From Desulfonatronovibrio magnus (lineage in GTDB: Bacteria > Desulfobacterota > Desulfovibrionia > Desulfovibrionales > Desulfonatronovibrionaceae), in assembly GCF_000934755.1 (NCBI RefSeq), contig NZ_KN882175.1:555136-619135 (forward strand): a stretch of DNA of 64,000 bases, in the 5' to 3' direction. Shown piece by piece: positions 47,026-55,371 of this stretch. The notes below the pieces were generated by a model that saw only the letters and a program-made list of their open reading frames with translations, did no database searches and had not been told where the DNA came from. Every line of letters begins with the position of its first letter. Position 1 is the stretch's first letter. A program made the position numbers and the translations under genes.

Positions 47026-47065
47026 CAGCTACCAGCTATCAACTACCAGCTACCAGCTATCAGCC
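47026..47065 (+). repeat. Heptamer array (CAGCTAY)n between ahbC and hemB
   Basis: CAGCTAC and CAGCTAT alternate in 7-base register, with one CAACTAC unit. It lies in the 251-base gap upstream of hemB. Again the unit is unrelated to the other arrays but has one pyrimidine transition position. Confidence 0.85.
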
Positions 47066-47153
47066 TTAAGTCATCAGCCTGAAAATCCAGTCACTGCCAA
47101 TAGCAAATGAACCTTATGCCACCTGGGGCCAATGTATAAGTTTCGCAACAATA

Positions 47154-48338
47154 CTATATTTTGAGAATTTCTTCATCCGTCAGGTAACAGGCAGGGTCTT
47201 CAGCCCAGATGTCTCCATGGTAAGCCTCTGCCCTGGCCCGAAAGTTTCCAGCGCATACATTCAAAAATCTGCAGCTTGCGCAGCGACCACCCACGTAACT
47301 CTTTTTATCTTTCAACCTGGCCAGCAACTCAATGGATGGATCATCCCATATTTCTGAAAAGGGCCTTTGCAGCACATTACCAAAAACGTGATGCCTCCAG
47401 AACTGATCAGGGTGCACACTGCCGTCCCAGGAAATACAGCCAATGCCCCGGCCAGAATTATTGCCTTCATTATATTGCAAAAGCTCAAAAACATCCCTGG
47501 CTCTGTCAGGATCTTCCTTGAGCAGACGCAGATAAATGTAAGGTCCATCTGCGTGATTATCCACAGTGAGAACTTCCTTGGTCATGCCTGATTCATACAT
47601 GTTTCTGGTCTCATCCATAATCATGTCCACAAGCTGCCTTGTTTCCGTGTGACTCAGATCTTCTTTCATCAAATCTGAACCACGACCTGAATAAACCAGA
47701 TGATAAAAGCAGATTCTGGGAATTTCCATATCTCTTATGAGTTGAAAAATGCCGGGGACCTCCTGAACATTCCTCTTATTAACTGTAAAGCGCAGGCCAA
47801 CCTTAAGCCCCTCTGCCTGACAGTTTTCTACTCCCTGCATGGCCTTTTTAAATGAGCCCTTTACTGCCCGAAAGCGGTCATGAACCTCTTCCCCACCGTC
47901 AATGGATATACCTACATATGACAGCCCGACCTGCTTGAGTTCTCTCGCCTTGGACCTGGTTATTAAGGTACCATTAGTGGAAATTACCGCCCGCATGCCC
48001 TGACCGACTGCGTAGCTGGCCAACTCCACCAGATCTTTTCGCACCAGCGGTTCGCCGCCTGAAAAAAGCATTACTGGAGAGCCATACTGGGCCAGATCAT
48101 CAATTATGGCCTTGCCCTGCTGGGTGCTGATCTCGTCGGTTCCTTCCTCCTGCTCAGCCTGGGCGTAACAGTGAACGCATTTCAGATTGCAACGCCTGGT
48201 CATGTTCCAGACAACAACGGGTTTTTTATCCTTGGAAAACTGCAGAAGATGAGAAGGCAATTTTCCGGCCTCCCTGCCATAACGTAAAGCATCTGAAGGT
48301 TCTATGGACGCACAATATAGTTTTGATATTCCGATCAT
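47154..48338 (-). CDS. ahbC: 12,18-Didecarboxysiroheme deacetylase AhbC (radical SAM)
   Basis: Removes the two acetate groups from didecarboxysiroheme to give Fe-coproporphyrin III. The 394-residue protein has radical SAM cysteines C50, C54 and C57 (CNLKCVHC), the substrate-side SGGEPLVRKDLVELASYA, and a C-terminal auxiliary-cluster region (GRCASCRFLNVCAGNFRARA). It resembles AhbD in layout but has the N-terminal extension IGISKLYCASIEP typical of AhbC. It is 251 bases upstream of hemB on the same strand, preceded by AAGGAAAC. Confidence 0.93.
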   Translation of the reverse strand: MIGISKLYCASIEPSDALRYGREAGKLPSHLLQFSKDKKPVVVWNMTRRCNLKCVHCYAQAEQEEGTDEISTQQGKAIIDDLAQYGSPVMLFSGGEPLVRKDLVELASYAVGQGMRAVISTNGTLITRSKARELKQVGLSYVGISIDGGEEVHDRFRAVKGSFKKAMQGVENCQAEGLKVGLRFTVNKRNVQEVPGIFQLIRDMEIPRICFYHLVYSGRGSDLMKEDLSHTETRQLVDMIMDETRNMYESGMTKEVLTVDNHADGPYIYLRLLKEDPDRARDVFELLQYNEGNNSGRGIGCISWDGSVHPDQFWRHHVFGNVLQRPFSEIWDDPSIELLARLKDKKSYVGGRCASCRFLNVCAGNFRARAEAYHGDIWAEDPACYLTDEEILKI

Positions 48339-48413
48339 TTTGTTTCCTTGAAAAAAGTTGCAAGTTTGATGTAATTATTCATCACATACGGCCAGTCTTT
48401 TCAACTGCACTGG

Positions 48414-48433
48414 ATTCCGGCTTTCGCCGGAAT
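48414..48433. repeat. Short dispersed palindrome ATTCCGGC-TTTC-GCCGGAAT
   Basis: An eight-base-pair stem with TTTC loop, in the context CTGGATTCCGGC...GGAATGACGG. This repeat type is common in proteobacterial genomes. It lies between ahbC and the YIP1 gene. Confidence 0.6.
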
Positions 48434-48526
48434 GACGGAGAAGGGCAACTGCCTGTTTTAGATGTCTCCGCAGCCCTGGACCAGGAGACCAAGTCTTTTT
48501 ATGCGATCCTGCAGAATGGTTAATCT

Positions 48527-49411
48527 TTAATAAAATAATGCAGCCATGACGATTACAAGAACAATAGGTGTCAGCATGGCCATGATAACTTTCATGTAAG
48601 TTGATTCATGTATCTGTTTGTATCCTATTATTGTTATGCCCAATGACCAGGCTGCACCAATAATTGGTCCGATAAAAGGTAGAAGCCCCAATACCATTGG
48701 CGCACTGCCATAGGCAGTTGCCCGGAAAGTGCCTTCAAACCCTGCCCTGCCTGATTGAAAAAGCATCAGAAAAAGATGCGTCACACCTGCGGCTACAAAC
48801 AGCCAGACACCCATAAAAAAAGGATAAACAATAACAATAAAAAATGAGCCAATGCCCATCATGCCCATACCAAGGCCACTGGCATCGTGTTGAGCAGTGG
48901 TGGGGAAAACACCGGCCATATTCCAGATAAAAGTTCCAAGGGCCTGTATTACGGATACCAGTAAAAAAAAGGCCAGAGGCATTACAAAACCCTTTAAAGG
49001 CATTTTGTAAAAAAAAGCTGAGGGCGCCAGCATGGCCCTTTTAATGGTTTCTATAAATCCTGGAAAAAAACCATGCTCATCAAGATTTTCCCATGGGACC
49101 TCATAACCCTGCTCTAAAGAGTCATCCGAGTCGAGTATGGCTTCACTTTGTTCCTGCCCCCCCATACTTTCAAGACGAGACCAGATGGAGTCATCCTCAG
49201 CATTCTTTTCTCCTGTGGGTTCAGGATCAGGCCTTTTAAGCTGTTCCTGATCTTTTACAGAAGGTTCCTCATCAATGTGAAATTCCGGTTGTACCGTCCT
49301 GAACTGAAACTTTTCTCCACATTTGGGGCAAGTAGCTTTTTCCGCTTTGGGAGGTATCTTTTCATCAGGTACATTCTGCATAAAATTGCATTTGGGACAA
49401 ATTATCTCCAT
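48527..49411 (-). CDS. Zinc-ribbon YIP1-family membrane protein
   Basis: A 294-residue protein. An N-terminal zinc ribbon of the MJ0042 type (C5, C8, C28, C31) is followed by an acidic linker (to about 100) and five membrane segments between about 120 and 294. The membrane part includes the YIP1-like pattern FRATAYGSAPMVLGLLPFIG. Function is unknown; YIP1-domain proteins in anaerobes are thought to act in membrane handling. It stands alone between ahbC and the flagellar genes, with a mosaic repeat upstream. Confidence 0.85.
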   Translation of the reverse strand: MEIICPKCNFMQNVPDEKIPPKAEKATCPKCGEKFQFRTVQPEFHIDEEPSVKDQEQLKRPDPEPTGEKNAEDDSIWSRLESMGGQEQSEAILDSDDSLEQGYEVPWENLDEHGFFPGFIETIKRAMLAPSAFFYKMPLKGFVMPLAFFLLVSVIQALGTFIWNMAGVFPTTAQHDASGLGMGMMGIGSFFIVIVYPFFMGVWLFVAAGVTHLFLMLFQSGRAGFEGTFRATAYGSAPMVLGLLPFIGPIIGAAWSLGITIIGYKQIHESTYMKVIMAMLTPIVLVIVMAALFY

Positions 49412-49452
49412 TTATACCTATTCCTTTATGACTTTTTTGGTAATAGTTTAGC

Positions 49453-49616
49453 CTTACAAGCAACTACAGTAGTATATGTAATAAATTCAGGGCATTATGG
49501 CTTTAACACACAGATTGCTTCGGTCGCTTAGTCTCCCTCGTGGGTGACAGGTTTTCAGCAACTACATCCCTGACAGCTCAGGTGTCATTGCGAGCGAGTC
49601 TTCGAGCGCGGCAATC
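49453..49616 (+). repeat. Mosaic repeat, short form (modules a-b3)
   Basis: Module a (CTTACAAGCAACTA, then AATAAATTCAGGGCATTATG) leads into a 104-base core at 49513-49616 bounded by GATTGC and GCAATC. This core differs at only two positions from 62340-62443. The gap 49412-49835 holds this repeat and the fliS terminator; nothing else was seen. Confidence 0.9.
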
Positions 49617-49704
49617 TCTAACGCCGAACATCCGTTACAGACAACCTTCTTCTCACCTCATACTCTACCGGGATAAAAGCCTGGAATCAAGCTTTGAAAT
49701 TCAG

Positions 49705-49734
49705 CAAAAAAAAAGGACCCTCACGGGTCCTTTA
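49705..49734 (-). terminator. Rho-independent terminator after fliS
   Basis: On the minus strand AAAGGACCC-GTGA-GGGTCCTTT followed by a run of T residues, 102 bases beyond the fliS stop. It ends the fliD-fliS transcript. Confidence 0.85.
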
Positions 49735-49835
49735 CATGACTTGAACTATTTCAAAGGTATAGGCTTAATTCTTATACGTCAAAAAAACTTGAACTGTCTG
49801 ACTGTCTCAATATGCATAGATTTTTTATGCAAAAC

Positions 49836-50219
49836 TTAACCATTGCCCTTCTGCTTTTTTATAACTTCGGCAAATGCCGATCCAACACTCTTAAGCATTT
49901 GAATTACTTCATCAATGATTGCAATATCCATCTTCAGGTTGGCCATAAGCAATCGGGACTGGCAAAACATATACATGGCATGCAGATTCTGGGCAACTTC
50001 TCCACCTTTTTCAGTATTCAGGCTTCCATCAAGCTCAGCTATAATATCAAGAGCCTTGGATATGGAGTTACCTTTTTCCTGATAGTCCTTTTCTTCAATC
50101 ATTACCTTGGCCTGCTCCAGAAACTTGATTGCTGCTTCATAGAGCATGACAACGATTTCTTCCTGGCTGGTAGTTGTAACCTTGGTATTAAAGTATGCTC
50201 TTGCTGCTGTACTGTACAT
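49836..50219 (-). CDS. fliS: Flagellar export chaperone FliS
   Basis: Binds flagellin in the cytoplasm before export. The 127-residue, all-helical protein begins MYSTAARAYFNTKVTTTSQE, followed by EEIVVMLYEAAIKFLEQAK, the family's conserved region, and KGNSISKALDIIAELDGSLN. The start is preceded by GAGGAGG. It follows fliD after 95 bases and has its own sigma-28 promoter in that gap (50270-50296). Confidence 0.95.
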   Translation of the reverse strand: MYSTAARAYFNTKVTTTSQEEIVVMLYEAAIKFLEQAKVMIEEKDYQEKGNSISKALDIIAELDGSLNTEKGGEVAQNLHAMYMFCQSRLLMANLKMDIAIIDEVIQMLKSVGSAFAEVIKKQKGNG

Positions 50220-50269
50220 CTATGACCTCCTCGGGTTTTGCGCGCTGCCATCAACGCGGCTTAAGTACT

Positions 50270-50296
50270 GTATCGTCCGCAAGAGCAATTTCTTTA
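50270..50296 (-). promoter_or_regulatory. Probable sigma-28 (FliA) promoter of fliS
   Basis: On the minus strand TAAAGAAA, 11 bases, GACGATAC; consensus is TAAAGTTT-N11-GCCGATAA. It begins 50 bases upstream of the fliS ATG. The spacing is identical to the flagellin promoter at 53232-53258. Confidence 0.7.
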
Positions 50297-50314
50297 GTGT
50301 TTTGCTTGAAAAAA

Positions 50315-52057
50315 TTAATCAAAATTCAACGACTGTATCTGAGAACCCATGGCATTCTGCAAACCATCGTAATACCCGAGCAATTCTTCCAGTCTGGCAA
50401 ACCTCATGCGCAGGTCACGTTCAAATCTGTCAAGCCTTCTTTGTTCAAAATCTATTTTATTATCAATATTGCGCATAATATCTTCATAATTTCTTTCCAG
50501 AATCTTTAAAGTACCATTACTGGAGTCGGTCAGATCCTTGAGAATATCACGCATTTCGTTTACTTTTCCTGACTTGAGCCTGACATTTCCTTTATATTCT
50601 CCGGGATTCAGATTATCAACCTGAATTGATAAACCTCTTGAATCGCCCTCTCTTGAAGTAATGAAGTTGCCATCAATGCCAGCAGTGTTGCCATCAATTG
50701 TGGCCCAAATTATTTTGCCATTTCCATCGATTTCATACTCCACGTCATAAAGCCCAGGCCTGGTAACACCTCTGACAAGAGTACCGAATCTGAAGTCCTG
50801 ACTTTTTGTATCAGGCTCCAGGTTACCACTTATCAGCTCTGCTACTCCTCTTGGATCATTTTTCAAAACATGATCCAGAACTTCATCATCAATAATATAT
50901 CTGCCAAAAGTTGGAGATCCCCTTTCAGCGTCAATAGTTACTCCTATTGTAGACATGGAAGGTAAGTTATCGCCTCCTTTCTGGCGATCAAAGCCTATGC
51001 CTATGGACGACATAACACTCTTGAGCTTGGCTTCAATCATCTGCAGACCATAGTTTCCAGTAAGCAAAGATCCTTTACCTGACTCACTTACCTTTGTCTG
51101 GCTGTTGATTAAATCCAGGACTTCATTAACCTGGTCAACAAAAGAATAAACCTGCTCTTTTATTGCCTTTTGATCATTTTCAATATTGATTTGAGCAAGA
51201 CCTTCACTATATATATTAAGTGTCACTCCTTCAACAATATCACTGAAAGAATTGGAAGTTCTCTCTATCCAGACCTGATTAACAATATTGCCCTCTTCAT
51301 CAGTTTCATCTACAGGCCAGCCATTCACTTTAATTTTTGCATTTTGTGCTGCCTGGCTGGTATCCATTTTTTCGCCATCAATATCAAAAAACTTGGACAA
51401 AGTGCGACCCTCTTCTGGATTCCCTTCATCATCTTCAGCATATGTAAGCTCAATGACATTATCCTTACCCTGATCCATGCCCCGAAGCTGCAAAAAGTAC
51501 TCATCTCCCCGGTTTACTATGCTTGCTCTAATTCCAGGATTATTGGGGTCACTATTAATCATATTCACAAAGCCATTTAAACTGGTGTTCTCCGGCAGCT
51601 CCAGCTCAACTCTCTTGCCGCCGTAAGAATAGGCAAACTTGTCCTCTCCAGGCTGATTGACTGGGTCACTAGTACTGGCAAAACCTTCTCTGGAAAAAAC
51701 AATATGATTCTGGGCCAGGCTGCCTACCTCAATATTATAGCTCCCTTCTTCAGCATCACTGTTGGCAGTTGCCCTAACCACTCCTGGGTTGGAGGAAGTT
51801 GTCTCTTTGACAAAAAACTTATTCACCGAGTCCATGCTTGCCAGATTGCTTCTTAATGATACCATTTTGGTCTGAAGCTCCTGAAAGGCTTCTACCTTCT
51901 CCTCCCAGTCACTTTTCCAAAGTTCCCATCTCGCAACTCGCCGCTGTTCAAGCTTGACCAGCTGTTCCACCATCTGGTTAAAATCAGTACCTGAACCAAG
52001 GCCGGTAAAATGCATGCTTCCTGATATGAGATTTTCCATTTCCATTGTATCTGGCAT
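50315..52057 (-). CDS. fliD: Flagellar filament cap protein FliD
   Basis: Caps the growing filament and folds incoming flagellin. The 580-residue protein begins with the export-type N-terminus and the motif GLGSGTDFNQMVEQLVKLEQ. The central domains are rich in acidic and glycine residues. The C-terminus (about 500-580) has the coiled-coil pattern IDNKIDFEQRRLDRFERDLR and ends with YYDGLQNAMGSQIQSLNFD. Start is preceded by GGGAG. Its gene lies between flagellin and fliS, a common order. Confidence 0.95.
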   Translation of the reverse strand: MPDTMEMENLISGSMHFTGLGSGTDFNQMVEQLVKLEQRRVARWELWKSDWEEKVEAFQELQTKMVSLRSNLASMDSVNKFFVKETTSSNPGVVRATANSDAEEGSYNIEVGSLAQNHIVFSREGFASTSDPVNQPGEDKFAYSYGGKRVELELPENTSLNGFVNMINSDPNNPGIRASIVNRGDEYFLQLRGMDQGKDNVIELTYAEDDEGNPEEGRTLSKFFDIDGEKMDTSQAAQNAKIKVNGWPVDETDEEGNIVNQVWIERTSNSFSDIVEGVTLNIYSEGLAQINIENDQKAIKEQVYSFVDQVNEVLDLINSQTKVSESGKGSLLTGNYGLQMIEAKLKSVMSSIGIGFDRQKGGDNLPSMSTIGVTIDAERGSPTFGRYIIDDEVLDHVLKNDPRGVAELISGNLEPDTKSQDFRFGTLVRGVTRPGLYDVEYEIDGNGKIIWATIDGNTAGIDGNFITSREGDSRGLSIQVDNLNPGEYKGNVRLKSGKVNEMRDILKDLTDSSNGTLKILERNYEDIMRNIDNKIDFEQRRLDRFERDLRMRFARLEELLGYYDGLQNAMGSQIQSLNFD

Positions 52058-52110
52058 ACTTTCAACTCCCGGGAAAATTATTCCTGTTAGATTTATCCAT
52101 AAGAGAGTTT

Positions 52111-52126
52111 TGCAATAAAAGTTCCC
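52111..52126 (-). promoter_or_regulatory. Candidate sigma-54 promoter of fliD
   Basis: On the minus strand GGGAAC-N5-TTGCA, compared with TGGCAC-N5-TTGCA, with the GG and GC doublets correctly ten bases apart. It lies 54-70 bases before the fliD ATG, just after the flagellin terminator. No activator site was looked for. Confidence 0.45.
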
Positions 52127-52134
52127 AAAGACAA

Positions 52135-52171
52135 AGGGGCTGGATCACGCCCTCTGCGCAAACCAGCCCCT
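52135..52171 (-). terminator. Terminator after the flagellin gene
   Basis: On the minus strand AGGGGCTGG and CCAGCCCCT pair around a 19-base loop, followed by TTTGTCTTT. It lies 43 bases beyond the flagellin stop. Confidence 0.75.
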
Positions 52172-52213
52172 GCCTGAATAATACTTATTTAACCTGACTG
52201 CCAGGCGGAAAAT

Positions 52214-53164
52214 TTATCCACCGATAAGCTGCATGGCCATCCTGGGCAGATTGTTTGCCTGGGAAAGCATGGCTACTGCGGACTGGGTAAGTATCTGATT
52301 ACGGACAAATTGTGTCATTTCCTGAGCCACATCAACATCTGATATCCGAGATTCAGCAGCCTGCAGGTTTTCGGACTGAATCTGCAGATTGGTTATGGTG
52401 TTTTCAAGCCTGTTCTGTAACGCTCCAAGCTGAGCCCTTATTTTGTCCTTGGATATAATGGCTTGATCTAAAGTTTCCAGTGCTTGCTGTGCTCCCTGCT
52501 GAGTTGAGATGGAGTAACCTCCACTATTTTCAGTGGTGCTATGGTTTGCTCTATTGGGATCTGAGCTATTACCCACACCAAGAGCAGAGGCTGTAGCAAT
52601 GCCTATTTCAATATAATAGTAATCTTCTTTTGATTGATTTGTAGGCCCAAAATGAATTTTCAGTGGTCCATCGGGAGACAATGTATCAAGATCATTCGGG
52701 GACCATTTATCTGGATTATCTCCAAATGTACTGTGTGACAAATTTCCATTAAGCAGGTAAATGCCATTAAATTTAGTAGCATTGGCAATACGGGTGATTT
52801 CTGAAGCCATGGCCTGATATTCAGAGTCAATGATGAGCCTCTGATCAGAGTTATATGTTCCTGTAGCTGCCTGTTCTGCAAGTTCTTTCATACGAATAAG
52901 CTTTTCATCGATAACACCCAAAGCACCATCTGCTGTCTGAATCAGTGATATACCATCATTGGCATTCCTAATGCCCTGGTTCAGTGCTGCAATATCCGCA
53001 CGCATAAGCTCTCTTGCTGCCAGACCCGCTGCATCATCAGCAGCAGTGCCTACCCTGAGCCCCGATGAAAGCCTTCTGGTTGAAGTTGCAAGATTTCCAT
53101 AATGATTCGTAAGATTGTTGGCCGCATTGTTGGCCATTGCGTTGTAATTAATTACCATTGACAT
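52214..53164 (-). CDS. Flagellin
   Basis: Filament subunit, 316 residues from MSMVINYNAMANNAANNLTN at 53164, preceded by AAGGAGG. The longer frame to 53206 is not used. The N-terminal D0/D1 helices carry LSSGLRVGTAADDAAGLAAR and the C-terminal end carries ESRISDVDVAQEMTQFVRNQ. The central variable part, about 145-215, is only some 70 residues, so the outer filament domain is small. It has a sigma-28 promoter upstream and is followed by a terminator, then fliD. Confidence 0.96.
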   Translation of the reverse strand: MSMVINYNAMANNAANNLTNHYGNLATSTRRLSSGLRVGTAADDAAGLAARELMRADIAALNQGIRNANDGISLIQTADGALGVIDEKLIRMKELAEQAATGTYNSDQRLIIDSEYQAMASEITRIANATKFNGIYLLNGNLSHSTFGDNPDKWSPNDLDTLSPDGPLKIHFGPTNQSKEDYYYIEIGIATASALGVGNSSDPNRANHSTTENSGGYSISTQQGAQQALETLDQAIISKDKIRAQLGALQNRLENTITNLQIQSENLQAAESRISDVDVAQEMTQFVRNQILTQSAVAMLSQANNLPRMAMQLIGG

Positions 53165-53231
53165 AGTGTATTCCTCCTTGAAGTCTGGAAACGGCGTCCT
53201 TGCCATTCCTGGTTCTTGTGATTTGAACTAT

Positions 53232-53258
53232 TTATCGACGCAGGGAGGAATTACTTTA
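53232..53258 (-). promoter_or_regulatory. Sigma-28 (FliA) promoter of flagellin
   Basis: On the minus strand TAAAGTAA, 11 bases, GTCGATAA, one base from the GCCGATAA consensus. The -35 box overlaps the tsaB stop codon (53251-53253). Confidence 0.88.
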
Positions 53259-53973
53259 GGGTGAAGTTGTTTTTTTTTGCTAAGTTTTCTTCAGCGTCTG
53301 AGGCACGAAGGTATCTTGGGAGGAGGTAGTGGTAACTTTTAGAAGCTTTAATGGTTAGACAAAGAAGAGACTCAGGTAAGGCTTTATCCCATACAGGATC
53401 AAGAATTTTGAAATTGCCATGTTTAAAAATATTAGAATTTCTGCGAACGCCGCTGCCCATTATATTCAATTTGCCATTAGTGTCCAAACCTGCAATTTTT
53501 GCCACATTACTCAGTGCAATATTTGCAGGAGCATATAGTAGCTCAAGACCGGGAGTCTTGTAAGCAGCAGCATAGACCTGGCCAATCCTGGAGTGCACAA
53601 ATATCCACAAAGGATTTTTCAATAATTTTCCAGGACCATACGCCAAAGCATCAAAGTAAGAGATCCTGCCCATGGGAACTTGTGCTCCTGCAGCCATACC
53701 CATAGCGTGAGCAAAGATCATGCGGATTCCGGTAAAGCTTCCCGGACCTTCCACACATGATATGGCAGCTAACTCACATGGTTCCATACCAAGAAAGTTC
53801 AGGCCGGACTTTATGGTTGGAGCAATATACTTCATAGCCCGGCCAGGTACATAAAGAGTCTCGGACCATAGCACCTGCTCTTCCTCACCGAAAACTACCT
53901 GTAAATGCGCTTCAGCACAATTAAGGACAAGATGAATGGAAGAGGAAGAGGTAGAGCTTGATATTTTACTCAT
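53251..53973 (-). CDS. tsaB: tRNA threonylcarbamoyladenosine biosynthesis protein TsaB
   Basis: Partner of TsaD in the t6A37 modification of ANN-decoding tRNAs. The 240-residue protein has the ASKHA-fold N-terminus (HLVLNCAEAHLQVVFGEEEQ) and the TsaB signature VEGPGSFTGIRMIFAHAMGM near residues 92-112. It diverges from E. coli TsaB after that, as usual. The flagellin promoter overlaps its stop, so the two transcripts abut. No other t6A gene is present. Confidence 0.9.
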   Translation of the reverse strand: MSKISSSTSSSSIHLVLNCAEAHLQVVFGEEEQVLWSETLYVPGRAMKYIAPTIKSGLNFLGMEPCELAAISCVEGPGSFTGIRMIFAHAMGMAAGAQVPMGRISYFDALAYGPGKLLKNPLWIFVHSRIGQVYAAAYKTPGLELLYAPANIALSNVAKIAGLDTNGKLNIMGSGVRRNSNIFKHGNFKILDPVWDKALPESLLCLTIKASKSYHYLLPRYLRASDAEENLAKKNNFTLK

Positions 53974-54187
53974 GACTTTCTCAACTTGAAATATTTATTA
54001 TGCGATATTCTGCTTACTGAACAGACATCTTTACTGCAGAGTCAAATTTCATTGTGCAACATATTGATTTTATGAAACCTTTCTACACTATGGATGTTTA
54101 CAAGTGTATCCAGCAATACCGCATGAAATCATGATCTTTTTTATTTCACAATTCATAAATAACTGATAACTTTTATTCTAAAGATCT

Positions 54188-55120
54188 TTATTCCCATCCA
54201 GAAAAAAAAGCATGTTCATGAGGCACTAACTCTTTCCAGTGATACAGTTCTTTATGTTTTCTATATGCCTGACGTATATTTTGCCAACGCAACTCCCAAT
54301 GATGCTGATCAGGATTACTTCTGAATACATCATTATAACTTTTATTTTTTGCCAGCTCTTTTTCAGTTGTTTTTAATTTTTTTTTCATCTTAAAAAGCTT
54401 ATCTTCAAGAATTATTTTCCGCAAACGATTTGAAGTTGTATTAATACTCCTGTAAGGAAAGTGATGGGTAAATATGCCATGTATAGGTTCTACTAAAGGA
54501 CAGGAATCGCAAGCAAAAATATGATATCCAGGTCCAATAATTATCCGTGACTGGTCTTGGTCATACCTTATTAACTGGTGCTTCATGTGATTATAGTTAC
54601 AATATGACAAGGTTTCCATTTCAGCTTTGGGATAAGCAAATGCTGGGTTAGATCCAGGTTTATAAATGCTGTTGCCTGGGTAATGATTTAAGAAAGTAGA
54701 ACCTATAACCCTGTATTCAGTTGAAATAGATCTAATATACTCCTTGATAGTCTTGCCAAAAGGACCATGTGGCAATTCGTCAGCATCAATAAACAACCAC
54801 CAAATGTGCTTTTCATTTACCTTACTACTAACCTCGTCCATACACCTATTAGCTATAAGCACTTTTTGATCTTCTTCGAAATATTTAGAATTATATCGAT
54901 CATAAAGAATAGCACCTGCATCAATAGCCTTTTCCACTGTGTTATCATCACTACAGTGATCTACGACAAACACCTTGTCACATCCCTGGATAAAGGCATT
55001 CTTTATGGTAGACTCAATAATGTCAGACTCATTATAAGCAAAAATAAAAGCATATAGTGGAAAATTTTCAAGCGAGAAGCCCAAAATGTCCTCTGAGTAT
55101 ACCATTTTTGAGTTAACCAT
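54188..55120 (-). CDS. Glycosyltransferase, family 2-like
   Basis: A 310-residue protein from the ATG at 55120 (spaced six bases from AAGAGG). The N-terminal half resembles GT2: YAFIFAYNESDIIESTIKNA (donor loop), KVFVVDHCSDDN, and the metal-binding aspartates IDADE at 111-115. The C-terminal half is basic (IRQAYRKHKELYHWKEL) with no clear domain. It sits with a GT4 gene in an AT-rich patch next to tsaB and flagellin. Flagellin or surface polysaccharide glycosylation is possible but unproven. Confidence 0.85.
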   Translation of the reverse strand: MVNSKMVYSEDILGFSLENFPLYAFIFAYNESDIIESTIKNAFIQGCDKVFVVDHCSDDNTVEKAIDAGAILYDRYNSKYFEEDQKVLIANRCMDEVSSKVNEKHIWWLFIDADELPHGPFGKTIKEYIRSISTEYRVIGSTFLNHYPGNSIYKPGSNPAFAYPKAEMETLSYCNYNHMKHQLIRYDQDQSRIIIGPGYHIFACDSCPLVEPIHGIFTHHFPYRSINTTSNRLRKIILEDKLFKMKKKLKTTEKELAKNKSYNDVFRSNPDQHHWELRWQNIRQAYRKHKELYHWKELVPHEHAFFSGWE

Positions 55121-55239
55121 AAGCATCCTCTTAGAATTACAATACTATCAATAGCTTAGTCTTGCTTAAAGAAATCAAGACTTTGCAAAACGGCCCAGAT
55201 TGAGCATCGACCGATATACAGAATGTGAAATTTTTAAAG

Positions 55240-55295
55240 CAAGTAGATCCCGGATGAGCCAGCCCCCGAGCCACATTCAAAAGATGAAGCTGTTA
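55240..55295 (-). repeat. Degenerate half of the MITE/REP-like element
   Basis: On the minus strand AACAGCTTCATC, GAATGTGGCTCGGG and GGGCTGGCTCATCCGGGATC align by eye with the GTTTAGC, GCATGTGGCA and GACTGGCTCTTCC parts of the full copies. The right half is absent. It lies between the two glycosyltransferase genes. Confidence 0.5.
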
Positions 55296-55371
55296 CCAAA
55301 AAATGATCTTTCATACGTGCTATAATCTGCCTTGATGGGATTTCATACCATACAGTAATTCCTACCCAATA

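Noticed and set aside
49540..49839. Frame whose first 27 residues are identical to one at 62367
   Set aside because: The identity comes from the two 104-base mosaic cores; there is no ribosome site or protein family.
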